A stretch of DNA of 64,000 nt, from the NCBI GenBank assembly GCA_015680685.1, contig MNCI01028947.1, positions 62,001 to 126,000 on the forward strand, given 5' to 3'. The stretch comes from Gnetum montanum (taxonomy: Eukaryota; Streptophyta; Gnetopsida; Gnetales; Gnetaceae). Positions within the stretch are counted from its first letter, which is position 1, and the number at the start of each line of letters is the position of its first letter. The notes beneath the pieces are model-generated. The model was not told where the DNA came from. It ran no database searches and was given only the letters and a program-made list of their open reading frames with translations. Shown one piece after another: positions 22,580-34,565 of this stretch. The position numbers were made by a program, and so were the translations under genes.

Positions 22580-25500
22580 TTAGCATAGGTGGCCATCTCC
22601 CCCATGACTGAGTTGGAAGGAAGAGATTTGAGATAATGAACGAGGTCGTCCTCTCTCAAATGTGCTATGTGCATAGACTGTTCTAGGTTCATGATAAGGT
22701 TTGTTCGGTTGCACACATACTAGTATTCTAATATCAGAGTACTCATTTGAATTTTCTAAGAGTTTCCAACTTCCCTCAATTGTTGGTTTCAGATTAAGGG
22801 TTGGAAGTTGACGACACTCTTGCTCCACTGCATCTATGCTTTCTACGTGGGTGCAAGTTGGTCCCCCAATTAGTTTCATGCATATTGATGGGTTTCTCTC
22901 TTGATTAGCTATCAACCATTGGGTGTTCTCTTGTTGTGTGGTTGCTACATATAGGCACTTTTGTATGTTAACTTCCTAGGCACACCGGTTGCATGCACGA
23001 GATGTTGAACGCTCTTGTACACCATCATCCTCTATATCATTGTATGTGATGCATGGAACGTTCTTCTTCTCAATCTTTCCATAAGTTTTTTCCTTAGATA
23101 TTTCCAGGGAAAGATCGTGGATTCCTAAGCATGCGTTCATGGTACTTAGCCATGCCCTTCCCATTATTATTGGGAAGCCCCCCTTATCATTGTTGACTTG
23201 TATCACTAGGAAATCAACTGGGTAAGACCAACCACACATAGTGGTAATGATGTACTCCACCAATCCCAAGAGAATAGGGATGGACTGGTTAGCCAACTCT
23301 AAGTGAATATTTCTCTTCTTTAGTGGAGGCAGTTTCCAGGCTTTCTACATTTCTTGCGATATCAAGTTGACTCTAGAACCTGAGTCAAGGAGAGCTTTAC
23401 ATGGTTCCTTCCTAGTGACTTGGAGATAGATTAAGGGACTTCCATGATCAGAGAATTTCTTGGGAAGGTGGCCTTCCTTGATCTAGTCAATGATGGTATA
23501 TGTTAACATAACCGTATGCGTTGAGCTCTGTTGTTGGTTTGAAGGGAGCTTCGAAGCCTTATTTGATGGAGGAACATTTTGAGGCTCAACTACTTGTGGT
23601 TGTGAGAGCTTGTTTGGACTGTTGGTTCTAAAGAAAGGTCTTCTCCTTATACAGTTGTCAGAACTAGTAGTGGGTTGAAGGTTTACTACTCTCGTAGCAT
23701 TGCATTGTTGCGGTTGAGTGGGGAGTTCCCCTTGCATTGTTGGAGCAGGTGGTAGTGGAGCTATCGGTGTAAGAGTTGCGGATGGATTTGGAGGATGGTA
23801 TGCGTGTGGTGTGTCTTTCCCAGGAGAAGGAATCCTATAGTACTCCCAAGCTTGGTAGTGACATTGTGAGGTCACATGAACAATAGAGTCACTTGGAGAG
23901 ATTGGCTGTTGCACGTAGTAGCCATATGGATCTGGTTGCCAGTAAGGGTATTGTTGCCTTAGCGGTGGCATCCCCCATGATTGTGGGTATTACCATTGCT
24001 GGTGTTGCTCCATAGGTTGTGGTGGAGTTCCACTTGGATAATACATTAACGGTTGGTGGAACTGCCTTGCGTTACCTTGGGGATAAGGGAACCGTCGGGG
24101 TGCTTGCCATTTATTAAGTCATGGGTTAAGTGCATACACCCCAGACTCTTGTAGATGTGAGATTATCGAGCAACATCCCTTAGGATAGTCATATTGGCAT
24201 ATTTCACATCCACTATCATTGTCTATATCCAAATCCACAACCTCTTCAGTGATAGCTAATTTACCCTTACCTTTGTTACGTGCATGGTCCAAATCCCTCT
24301 TCTTTTTCTTATCATGGTCACTACTTCACTCCTTAGACTCCTCTACGATTTTTAAAACAGTTTCAAATCTACTATCTAAGGAGTCCCACATTTGATCTAC
24401 CTTAGTCAACACTTCTGTTATTAATTTTTGAAGTAGCAATGTTTTCCTACACACTAACTCTTCGAGTGGTGACTCATCCTCCTCCTCACAGAATCTCACT
24501 CCCCTCTTTTGGAGGGAAGGATTGTGGTTATACTCTTCCATGCTTTCTCTCTTACGTAGCTCTCCTTCTTCTTTAGCTACTTACTCCAACAATCTATGAA
24601 CCTCATGGGACCTAAGTTCAAATAATCTCCCTTGGGCATATGTCCCAAGGGTTCTCTTGGTTTCATGTCTTAGCCCATCTATGAGATGGTATAGTTGATC
24701 CCGTTGTGCATAACCATGGCCTGGGCAATGATGTAGCAATGCATAATATTGGCCCATGGTAACATCCAAGGGTTCATGATTACCATACTTCCATCCTTGG
24801 ATTTGCTTCCACAAGTTGGACATCCGGGAGTACGTTTGGTATTTATCATTAAACAGTTCTAGCATCGTACTCCACCTTCGAATGGATTCCGGTTCTAAGG
24901 ACCAGTACCAACTTTCTGCTTCTTTTATCAGTGTCCTTGGAAAAAAATTTAATTTTTTCCACTTATTTTCAATGTTCTACAAGGCATAGACATCATGAAA
25001 TGCCTGTAAGTGGTTCTACGGATTAGTGTTGTATCCCCCCTCAAATCGTGGGATATTATTCATGTCTAGTCTCTTGATCCGGCTATCTTTGTGGTGCCTT
25101 GTAGGTATTCTAACGACCCCCGTAATGTCTAACATGCTTCAGGTTGTAAGTAGGGGTTTTTCATGGTCATTTCTCTCATGGCATCTATGATGCCTACGCG
25201 GTTCCCTACTTTCCCTTCTTCCATGTCGTGATTCCCTAAAGTGCCCTCGTCCTTGCTCTCAACTCTCTCATCGAGGTCTCTCATTTTGATTACCCTTATC
25301 CTCATGGTTAGGTTCCTTATGATTGCATCTTGATGTTGAAGGAGAGGGTGAATGTGATGATGAAGGGGAAGAGGAAGGAGAACCATCACCATGACTATGT
25401 TTCCTACCTTCCCTTCGGTGATCTCGACCCTGATTTTGATGATGATCAGAATGCTCGTCCTTATCTTGTATTTGTGTTCCCTCATTGAACACTTGGTGTT

Positions 25501-26047
25501 TGTGGGGATCAGAACTAGGGTTGTGTATCGTGGAGTGTAGGTTCTGATACACCACCTCCTCACCATCGTTAGGAGGGGGAACATCATTTTGTGGAGAACC
25601 TATTAAAATAGGTTCACCACCCTTAATTTCTCTTATGATGGGCAAAGCATTATGGGGTCCTTTACCCTTCAACGATGTGTGGTAATTCTCCTACCGTAAG
25701 TTCCGTTGATGTTGCACTTTTGTTGGATGGTAGTCCCTTGTGTTGTAATCACATGCAACATACTTAGCATATAATTGTGACATGCCTATTCATGCAAGGG
25801 CACGAAGGAGCATGTTGGGGGCTGCTCTGTTTGGGGGTAACACTATGTTACCCTCCAAGTCTCTCCAACATAGTTGTTCATCTTGATGGAAGAAAAAGGT
25901 AAAGTCGATTATATATTCATCATGATGAATATATACCACATTGAATTGTTGAGGAACTGGTGGATTTTGGTTATGTGTGTTGTGCCATCGATTGTCTCTA
26001 GTGTTGGTCCTAGGCGGTGAAGTGATTTTGTGTGGAGAAGAAGACAT
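22580..26047 (-). pseudogene. gag-protease polyprotein of Athila-like element
   Basis: Successive open stretches ending at 26047, 25672, 24865, 24541, 23971, 23296 and 22915 all lie in the same frame, so this is one polyprotein of about 1,150 codons broken by in-frame stops. Residues are: an N-terminal basic/Pro region, a charged linker, the gag core (SWYWSLEPESIRRW, then MLELFNDKYQTYSRMSNLWK), and a knuckle-like CEICQYDYPKGC in which the expected His is Tyr. A Gln/Pro-rich stretch (23971-23483) and an aspartic-protease end with IIMGRAWLSTMNACLGI (23296-22976) follow. Gag would form the particle and protease would cut it. The start follows the primer-binding site by about 130 bp. Confidence 0.8.
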
Positions 26048-26174
26048 TTTAGTCTTGTTCGGTGTGCTGTTTACCGTTATGTTATATTTTCATTTGATCA
26101 ACCCTGAGGGTTCATTTTAGCTCCCAAAAACGTAAATGATTTCCTATGTTCTACGTAGCACACAAACAACTAAG

Positions 26175-26193
26175 TCCTCGGCAATGGTGCCAA
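26175..26193 (-). promoter_or_regulatory. primer-binding site (tRNA-Asp type)
   Basis: Minus-strand TTGGCACCATTGCCGAGGA directly after the 5' LTR. The Athila-lineage consensus is TGGCGCCGTTGCCGGGGA, complementary to a tRNA-Asp 3' end; two changes are C-to-T or G-to-A type. Confidence 0.75.
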
Positions 26194-27025
26194 TGATGAG
26201 TGGCGAGGTATCCCTACACTCAACCATACAAATATGAGCATCTCACGCGTAATCCGGTCGAACTCCAAGGACTAAGTGCTTACGCGCCTTATGGAACAAT
26301 TAAGGTTAATCAATCGTTGTCTTCCCAGACTTACTTGTATTGTCATGGTTGTATGGTTAAGTAAGTCTGAGGTATATGATTTTTATGTCTTTTATCTTTT
26401 TATCGCCTCTGCTAAGAGAGGAAAGGGTGAAGAGACTAAGTAACTAACTTTCATTAACTAAGATTTAATTGTCCTAGCATCAATATTTGTTCCTACTTTC
26501 CATACACACCCTGAACCAGTGTAACGCTACTAGGATTACCAAATGCTATTTGTTACTGGGTTACCAAGCGTAGCACATGTGCTCGAAGCGGTCATATTGA
26601 ATGCACTTAACTAGGAGAGTTGAGGGTTGAGAGTGATTAATTGTCTAAGAAAGCATTTAAACATTTAACAATAATTAAAGTCCTATTTAGCTTAGTCCAT
26701 ATGCTACAAGGTTTATCAAAAAGTGCATCTTTATTTCTGTACAGAAATGTGTGCTCAGGTACAATTTGCTCAAATAAAGATCCATTCACTTTGAGACTCG
26801 TATTGCGGGCACATGGAAATTATTCTATCTCTGGAATGGAAAAAATACTAGAGTTTAGCTAAGGGTCTAGATTGAGATGATCTTACAAGGGAAAGCTGCC
26901 TCTTATTTATAGACAAGGCGACGGGCTACGATATCGCGTACGCGATATCGTAGGGGCTGATGTGATATCGCAGACATGATATCGCATATGCGATATCGTG
27001 GCCTATGCGATATCGCTTCCCATCA
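26194..27025 (-). repeat. 5' LTR of the 19881-27025 element
   Basis: 832 bp with TATA box at 26904-26912. The palindrome cluster at 26925-27022 is less eroded than in the 3' copy and contains several GCGATATCGC-type decamers. Confidence 0.9.
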
Positions 27026-27030
27026 AATTT
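27026..27030. repeat. target-site duplication AATTT (right)
   Basis: Matches 19876-19880 exactly. Confidence 0.9.
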
Positions 27031-28725
27031 GACATATAAATACATTCCTACTCTTACTAGCTCATGATTATTCAAGACATTTTATTTCCTAGAATCTAAC
27101 TAATATTGTACTTCCCACTTGATTACTGCATTTGCATCCTTGCTTTATTGCTTAACCAATTCTTTTCAAAAGCTTTTATTATTATTCCATTCATAAAAAT
27201 AAGGGATTATTATATGAGATAAATAATTTTTTACCCAAATCAGCTTATAAGTATAGTACACATGAAGTTGACATAGGGCCTCAAGGTATGTGTAGCCTTA
27301 GTCATATATATAACTTGATGATTTTCCATTAAGGCTACAACATAAAAAATTTTTAGACTTGTAAATGACTTAAGATCTACCTTGTTAGCATAATTAAGAG
27401 GGATAAGAAAGAAATGATCATCATGTTCTTTTTCATGAAGAAATATATCCCTCTCTTTCTCTACTATATTCTTACAAACAATAGTTTTGACTTTGGGCTT
27501 CTTTGATGAACCTTCACCTAATGGAATGGTTGGCATGACACACTTAGATATCCTTCTCATGCTCATGTTGGTACTTAATGTAACTATGGTTGTGCTCTCT
27601 TCTATGGTTAGGATTGATGTTGCTTGAACTAATCCCTTCATTTTATCCTTCAAGTTCATAGCCTCTTTCTTTGTTAGCAAAACATGAATTACCATATGTG
27701 TTGGTAATTGAAAAGGTAATTTCTTATTGCAAATTTCTTTGCCAATATTGTAAGGAGTTATCAAAAATAAAATTTGTAGATTTAACCTTAGTTGAACTTT
27801 ATAAATGTACAATAAAAATAATATACTACAAATGATGTCCATGTGCACTTCAGTTTCTAGGCTTGAACATAAAACAAGACCTTAAAAATATTCTACTAGA
27901 TGTGTGTGATGATTAGCAAAATTTATCTAGTTGATGTAGATTTTATACATGGATCTTATGGGTTCATCCAACAGGTTAATATTAATTCAAACACTTGTAT
28001 GAAGATCTTAAAGACATTGCTTAGACAAAAAAGCAGACACTAGGGCTTCATGATTAATGATCCATGTATCCACAAATGACAAATAAACATTTTTATCTTT
28101 AGTAGTAAAATTGATAATTTCTTCATTGATGAGTATATAGATAGACTTACCTTAATAGAAGATTTCTATTATGATGTCATAATAAGTCTTTAGAAACTCA
28201 TTTAATTCTTCATCTATCATAAGTTTTGATGCTACAACTTCAAATTTTTGTAGCCCTTCATGTTGAATTCTTCTAGCTACTCATGCACTACTGGTTCCAC
28301 CATCAACTACAAATAGTTTGAGAAAAATGTAATGATGCATTTAAAGTAAAGCTTGTCCCATAATGGGATCAATGATAGCATCACAAATACTTCTTTATTA
28401 GCTAGAATTACATCAAAGTTGCGTATCTTTTTTAGATTCATTTTGCAACTAGATGGAACACTTTTATGCTCTTTAAAATAAGTATAAATCAATCCTTAGG
28501 CACTCACAAATGAAATTCTTGTTTTTTTTACTTGGTAACCCTTGCTTAAAATTACTCATACTCTTCTTGAATAATAAATTAGTGATTTTAAATCACTTCA
28601 TTCTCATATCTATAACTGTCATTCAATTATTTTTTAACTTATAACTACTTGATCTCCTAGATAACCTTTATGCCTCGATACTATGCTAGATTTTGGTTTT
28701 ATGTCTCTTGGACAACTCTAATTTT
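27031..28725 (-). other. internal sequence between LTR-like repeats, right part
   Basis: Continuation of 18896-19875 once the inserted element is removed. It contains a 202-codon minus-strand ORF (27848-27240, listed separately) and otherwise interrupted frames. No protease, RT or integrase motif was seen. Confidence 0.35.
27240..27848 (-). CDS. unrecognised 202-residue ORF
   Basis: The longest uninterrupted frame in this region. The N-terminus is hydrophobic (MHMDIICSILFLLYIYKVQL), the middle is Thr/Ser-rich, then a basic GEGSSKKPKVK stretch and a region rich in Asp, His and Phe. I do not recognise the family. It lies between two LTR-like repeats on the same strand, so it is more likely part of a retroelement polyprotein than a host gene. 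The start may be internal to a longer former frame. Confidence 0.3.
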   Translation of the reverse strand: MHMDIICSILFLLYIYKVQLRLNLQILFLITPYNIGKEICNKKLPFQLPTHMVIHVLLTKKEAMNLKDKMKGLVQATSILTIEESTTIVTLSTNMSMRRISKCVMPTIPLGEGSSKKPKVKTIVCKNIVEKERDIFLHEKEHDDHFFLIPLNYANKVDLKSFTSLKIFYVVALMENHQVIYMTKATHTLRPYVNFMCTILIS

Positions 28726-29507
28726 TGAAGGATCTTTGTCTATGAGAAAACTTAAAATGTAACTTATCATTTCAATAAGATTGTAATTCTTGAATGTACA
28801 CACATACACACCATTCTTCTTAATCACATTATTTTGTACTCTTTACACATTCCTAATCTTACTTTGTGATTTGTTAGTTCATTATGAACCTGGCTTGACT
28901 TATCTTTATGAATACAAGTGTATTGGTTGCTTTGACCTAGTTTTATGAATCACTGTCTTGATTTGCTAGGCTTTACAATAGACCTTTTTGTAAGAATTTT
29001 CTTTTTTTCCTTTTTCATGGTAACGTTTTGGATGACCTTTTTTTCTTCTTCTTTAGGAAATTAGATTCTATACTATAGGGATTGCACTCATCTCTTGCAA
29101 CATTTACCTCATAACTTACAAGTTACTTCTTAAACCTTTTGGTTGTGGTACTTGGATGCTTATTATGAATCCTATGCATCATAATGTCTTATTGATTTCC
29201 TTTATATTTTTGAGTTGGTAATTTCCTTTACTTTATTACATGTGTGTGTTATGACCTCCATATATCATGGAATTTTATTCTTATTGTTACTTGGTATTCT
29301 TTCTTATTAATCCATTGATTCTTTTTTCATCTTGTTGTTCTACACTCATTCGTAACTTGGTTGATGATTGGTTATATTTTGTAGGAAGGTTGTAATGGTT
29401 CTTGGGTTATGAGTCATACCTTTTCATTAAAAATTGATTATAAATAATTACAAATGATCTAGAAGGATTACGAAACTGATTGTCTAGTTGTGACATATAG
29501 TTCAACA
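28726..29507 (-). repeat. LTR-like repeat, right copy
   Basis: On the minus strand it starts TGTTGAACTATATGTC, directly preceded by CTAGGGGGAG, a typical copia polypurine tract plus LTR start. It ends GATCCTTCA. It is similar to 18069-18895. Because both copies follow a purine-rich tract, both may be 3' LTRs of separate elements rather than one pair. Confidence 0.5.
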
Positions 29508-29735
29508 CTCCCCCTAGTTTCAAATATCTAGAACATTAATAAGATTATGCACAACTTCATATGACAAGGTGTAGATCTATAGCACAAATTCCATTTAGTA
29601 AGATGGGAGAAGGCCATATCCCAAATCATGTTGGTAGTCTTGATATCTTGCTATTCTAGTTCTTCATCATTAGGCACTTGAGACAACTTGCATTCGAACT
29701 TGAGCATGCTAGCTTTCACAAACCATGATGGTATT
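29508..29735 (-). other. short segment between LTR-like repeat and copia LTR
   Basis: Carries the polypurine-like tract at its left edge. The minus-strand frame reads a charged segment without known motifs; it is probably the end of a retroelement interrupted by the copia insertion. Confidence 0.3.
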
Positions 29736-30973
29736 TGAGGATCATTGATCTTAGAGGAAGGTGTGGGGGGGTGGGTGGACGGGGTTGTGGGGGGTTGTCG
29801 TATTTGTGTGGTGTAGAAATTATTGACACAAAGAACATACCAATTTTAATTTGGTTCCCCAACTTGGAGAGTCCACACTCGGAGGGTAGTTTGCAAGCAC
29901 AACTTTGGACTTTGTTCCTTTCAGAATGTGATTTGAAGGGTACCACACTCTGTACAAGCTCTAAGCTTCACTCCAGAGTGATTCAATGCTACAAATCCAC
30001 TTAACCCCACAAGGTTCCAATAGGTTTAGAATGTGGTTTTAAGGATCCCACTACCTTTACAACTTAAGCTCTGATCCAGAGTGTTGTGGCGCTATAACAA
30101 CACTCAATCTTGTAGGATCCTGACAAGCTCAAGCAAGATGCCTTCTCACAAGAAGCACATTAACCCCATAGAGAAATAAAAGAGAACTATAGTCATAAGG
30201 AATGAATGCAACTAAGTTTTCTAATCCTTGTACTTTAACCAATTATAATAGACAAAACATTATATAATGAGGAACAACAATGATTATAATGATTGCCAAA
30301 TGATTACAATTGATAGTACACAATGCTTACTTGTTTTCCAATGAGAATGGAGTCTTTTTATAGTCACTATGTTCCCAAGTTCATCTCGAAGCTTGTGCAA
30401 TAACTGACTAACAGTTATTGAAGGTGTCTTCTTCATGATTGAGATGTCTTTTTGCATTTGGCCTCCATTCTAGGAAGATGTCTTCTTCTAGTGAAAGACA
30501 TCTTTCTACAACTAGCCTTCATTTTGGAAAGATGTCTTCTCCACATGAAAGACTTCATTCTTACCAGAAAGACATCTACTATTTTTAAGAGACATCTTCT
30601 TCTATGCTACGTTTTGGAAAGATGTCTTTGGAATTGGAAAGACATCTCTTCTGTAGGGGCCAAAAATGAAACTGCTCATTTTGATGCTAAGAGCCTTTGG
30701 ATGCCTCCAAAAAAGTACCCATAGACCTTATAACCTCCTAGACTCATTAAAATGAGCTAGAAACACTCCAAAATATGCCAAAACATCAAGGAATCATCCT
30801 CAACAAAAAGAGACACATTTTTCTTGAATTCTTCGTATTTTTCCATGCTCCCTTAACTTATTGTAATCCTAAATTTGCTTGTGAGTCCTTGAGTTCTTTG
30901 CGCTTGCTTATGCAAACACAACAACTACACAAATATTATTATATTTCATTTTCCTTAACATTTTGACATAACA
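29736..30973 (-). repeat. copia LTR, left (3') copy
   Basis: Minus-strand start TGTTATGTCAAAA at 30973, preceded by a purine-rich AAAAAAGGAAAGG tract; end near GATCCTCA at 29736. Shared blocks with the right copy include GTCCACACT(C/T)GGAGGGTAG and CTACCTTTACAACTT. Confidence 0.65.
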
Positions 30974-33554
30974 AAAGGTTAATAACCTTTCCTTTTTTGG
31001 TAATGTCCAAAACTTAAGAAAATGGATTAGTCCTTATCACAATATCACAATACATAAGCTACTTCTCCCTCTTTTTGGACATGACCAAAAAGGATGATGC
31101 ATATAAACCTATATCTTAAAGATATATCATTTTAGAACAAAAACATATAGTTATAAAGGGCCATTGCATAACGAGCATAACTATTATCACATAATGATCA
31201 TAATCATTATCATAGAAGTCTCTCCCCCTATATGGACAACACCCAAAAGAATCTAAACACCTACAAACATGTTTCATGTTATAAATGTGCATGACATAAA
31301 ACCATTTTCCAAGAGAACCAATTGAGAGTACATGTCACATTAATTTGATAGGGATAATGAAGTAAACTTAGTTTTTACTAAGAGTAGTCCTTCATCTATT
31401 CATAACAAGAAGCACAACTGATCCAAGCCTTGTAGTAACCTATCTACCATGATTCTAGAATCATCCAACATTTTTTTGAAAAGATTAATAATATAATAGT
31501 AAGTTCATGGCAAGAGAGTTTAAAACATGCATATTCACCTTTTAAGACAAAGTAACACATCTAATCATGTTGAATATATCAAAGATAAAAAAAAACTAAT
31601 CAACTCTTTATTTTAAAAGAAGATTCATAAACTAATATATGATAATCATGTTAAAGGTAAGAAAAATAGCATATGGATATACCTCATATATAACCAAAAG
31701 AGATCATGAACACCTATTCTAGTATGTCTTAATTCATATTTGCAATAAGCACCTTAGGTACTTAAAAAAAAGATATATTCTCAACATAAAAAAGGTTAGA
31801 CAATAAATAGAGTTTAGAGGTAAGTTTATATAACATATAAACATCAAGAGCTTTCATCATAAAAGTTCATATTTAGATAAGGAGTTAATAAATATCCCTT
31901 TGTTTTTACAACATTACCAGATGAATATGCTATTCCTTGCTCATTTTTAGTTGAAGGTGAGTTGAAATATAAAGTTTTTCTACTTGAGTGCCTTTTGGTA
32001 AATGCCTCAAGAGACTCCCCCTACATTGGTGACCTCTTGGGATTAGGTACAAGATCCCTTTGCATATATGTAGATTTTAATTCTTCCTTTGGACCTTCTT
32101 TTTGGATCAACTTGTTCGTTTCTCATCAAAGTACTATTTCTGCAAATTTATATTAAGATCAAGTGTGGAGACTAAGGTCTCCCATTAATGAATTCTTTCA
32201 ACAAAGAAGATGAAAATATTTTTAATGTTTATTGTAGGTAATTTCCTCCTACATAATTAACAAGAAATCCCTTTTTAAGTGAAGGCACTATAGTCTACAA
32301 CTTTTGTAATACATCTATTTACTGAAACATCCATTAAAATCCATAGGAGATGACTTAGAAGAAATAGTATACATCTTGCTCGAGTGCAGAGATGTCATAG
32401 TAGATGTTTACTTTGAGAGAGAGACATATTCTATTTAAATGAGATGTCTCAAATGCAGGTGAGACATCTAACTATTAAAGTAGATGTCTATCTTGCCAAG
32501 GCCAAAAATAAAGATTCTCATTTTGAGATTACGAACCTCTTGACACTTTCAAACAAGTCACCATAGCCCCTAACAACTTCTAAACTTGTCAAAATAAGTC
32601 TAAAACATCCCAAAACATGGCATAGAATCTTGAAATAAAAAAAACATACATAAACACTACATTCATTGAGAAATATACAAGAGTTAGGAGATGTCCCCAA
32701 AAATCTGGAGTGCCATACCAAGATCAAGCTTGAAGGAAAGACTTATCATAAAGATAGAAAATAATTAATATGCTTAAGCACTTTCTTTTACAAAGTAGCT
32801 ATCTTTAGAACCAAACTTTAAGATTTCATAAGGAAGCAACAATGCCATAGCTTAATTATGAGTTTGGAGCATAAGACATATATGTTTAAAAAGTAATAAT
32901 CATTCAAAAAAGAGCTTTTGGACCATTTTAAAGCACTTGAAATCAATACATTATAAATAAGATTCCAAAAGATGACTTATCAATGAAAAATTTAAAAATA
33001 GAATAACCAATCAACATATTATAGTTCACAAATCTTGCAAGATTAAGTGGGAATTTCTTTTGGATTTCCAGTGATTTCCAATACCTTCCATTCAATCATA
33101 AACTAATCTATTCTAATCAAGTCAAGGTATAATGATTATAACTATACTTACTATTACTTACCTTGCTTTTTAATGGAGTTACATATGCTTAGTAAGCTTG
33201 GGAATGAGATTCCCCTTTTGAGGTTTCTTGTCTCACATAAACTTCATTAATTTCTAAGGCTTGGCTTCCTTTCACGAAATTCTTGGAGAGAGTCTTCTCA
33301 TTCTTAGGTTTCTTCTTCTTGATTCTCCAAACTTTTTGAACTCCCTTGTTCTTTTGAGTTGTTCAATATTTCTTGACTCCTCTCTGATTTGTTTTCCTAT
33401 CTTTTTTATCCTACAAAAAATCCTTTCTAGTCACATTTAGATAAGACCAAGGAGTCTTATGATATGACTAAGTGTTTATGTGATAATATTTTAAATTACA
33501 CTCCCATTGCTTATGTTCAAATTTATGACAATCATAACATCTTACTTTCCTATA
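30974..33554 (-). pseudogene. copia internal region (3' side) with CCHC zinc knuckle
   Basis: At the right edge the minus-strand frame reads VRCYDCHKFEHKQWEC, a complete CX2CX4HX4C knuckle, followed by a Lys-rich stretch (about 33450-33290). In Sirevirus gag-pol, a second knuckle of this kind follows the Ser/Asp/Glu-rich linker. Leftward from about 33200 no enzymatic motif is recognisable, and the region ends at the polypurine tract by 30974. Confidence 0.5.
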
Positions 33555-33559
33555 GTATT
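33555..33559. repeat. target-site duplication GTATT (left)
   Basis: GTATT before the LTR start; matched by GTATT at 40303-40307. Confidence 0.9.
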
Positions 33560-34424
33560 TGATGAGTCATGAATTGTTGGTTGTGATATCGCACCTATGA
33601 TATCATGTACGCGATATCATAACCTAGATGCAATATTGCGTATGCAATATCACAGCCTGTCTCCTCATCTATAAATAAGAGGCAGACAGATTTGGTAAGG
33701 AAGTTTTAAGTTTGGAAGTTGAAGCTTTTTTAGTTTTTTAGTATTAAGGTAGGGACTTTTTGTCAGTCTTTCCTCTTAACCCTTTCTCCCAGTGCATACC
33801 CACAGTGTGATGATTGTAATTGTATGGCATCCTTATTCGAGTGTGACGTACTTGGACACGCACATGACTGGCAATAAAGATCAAGATTACTTTATCATTG
33901 TAGCATCCACTTAGCTTAATTATTTAATTGTTATTGTTATTTATTGCTTTCTTAGTTAATATCTCTCTATCCTTATCTCCTAGTAATGTGGAATGAGTAT
34001 GACTTAATCACGAGCATTTAAGTGTGACTACTTGGTAACCCAGTAGCATACCTAGGGCATGCGCTTGGTGATCCCAGTGGTAATCGTGCAAGATGTCCAA
34101 GATGTGTACAGATGATTAAGGAATGAATGCTCATCACACTTAGGCTAGTTTAGATTCTCTCTCATTCTCTCTCTCCTAGCTTAGTTGATATTATTTCCCA
34201 TCATACCCAGGAGTAACATTAGTGTAGGCACATATCATACACCTCACTTTAGACTAAACCATATGTGACAAAGCTAATACTAGTCTATGTGGGAAGACAA
34301 TGAACTACGATCTATGAGTAACTATCTAGATACCACAACTAGTTCATCTGCAGAATTCAAGTAGATCATGTGTGAAACACTCGCATTCGTATGGTTGAGT
34401 GTAGGTGTACCTCACCACTCATCA
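33560..34424 (+). repeat. 5' LTR of gag-only element
   Basis: 865 bp, TGATGAGTC...ACTCATCA. The palindrome cluster (33585-33655) lies upstream of a TATA box (33669-33677). Confidence 0.92.
33669..33677 (+). promoter_or_regulatory. TATA box of gag-only element
   Basis: CTATAAATA, followed by AGAGG as in the related LTRs; probable transcription start about 30 bp downstream. Confidence 0.6.
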
Positions 34425-34444
34425 TTGGCACCGTTGCCAGGGAT
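34425..34444 (+). promoter_or_regulatory. primer-binding site (tRNA-Asp type)
   Basis: TTGGCACCGTTGCCAGGGAT directly after the LTR. It differs from the Athila consensus TGGCGCCGTTGCCGGGGAT only by two G-to-A changes. Confidence 0.85.
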
Positions 34445-34565
34445 GGTGTTAGTTATCTAGATTAGTTATATCATACAAGGTCACTGTATAGGAATTAATG
34501 ATATATATTTTAAGTAGAGATAATTACAAAAATTCACATACAGATTCACACACAATTTCACAACC

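Larger units (their letters stand above)
19881..27025 (-). mobile_element. complete non-autonomous Athila-like gypsy element (gag-protease only)
   Basis: Both LTRs, primer-binding site, polypurine tract and a 5-bp target-site duplication are visible. The coding part is one gag-protease frame (26047-22580). There is no RT, RNase H or integrase between protease and 3' end, so it must have moved with enzymes from another element. The LTR ends and polypurine tract match the integrase-bearing element at 1-4893, a plausible autonomous partner. Confidence 0.9.

Noticed and set aside
29731-29735. GTATT as a target-site duplication of the copia relic
   Set aside because: The right border at 42572 reads CAAGT; the GTATT match to the duplication of the nested gypsy element is coincidental.
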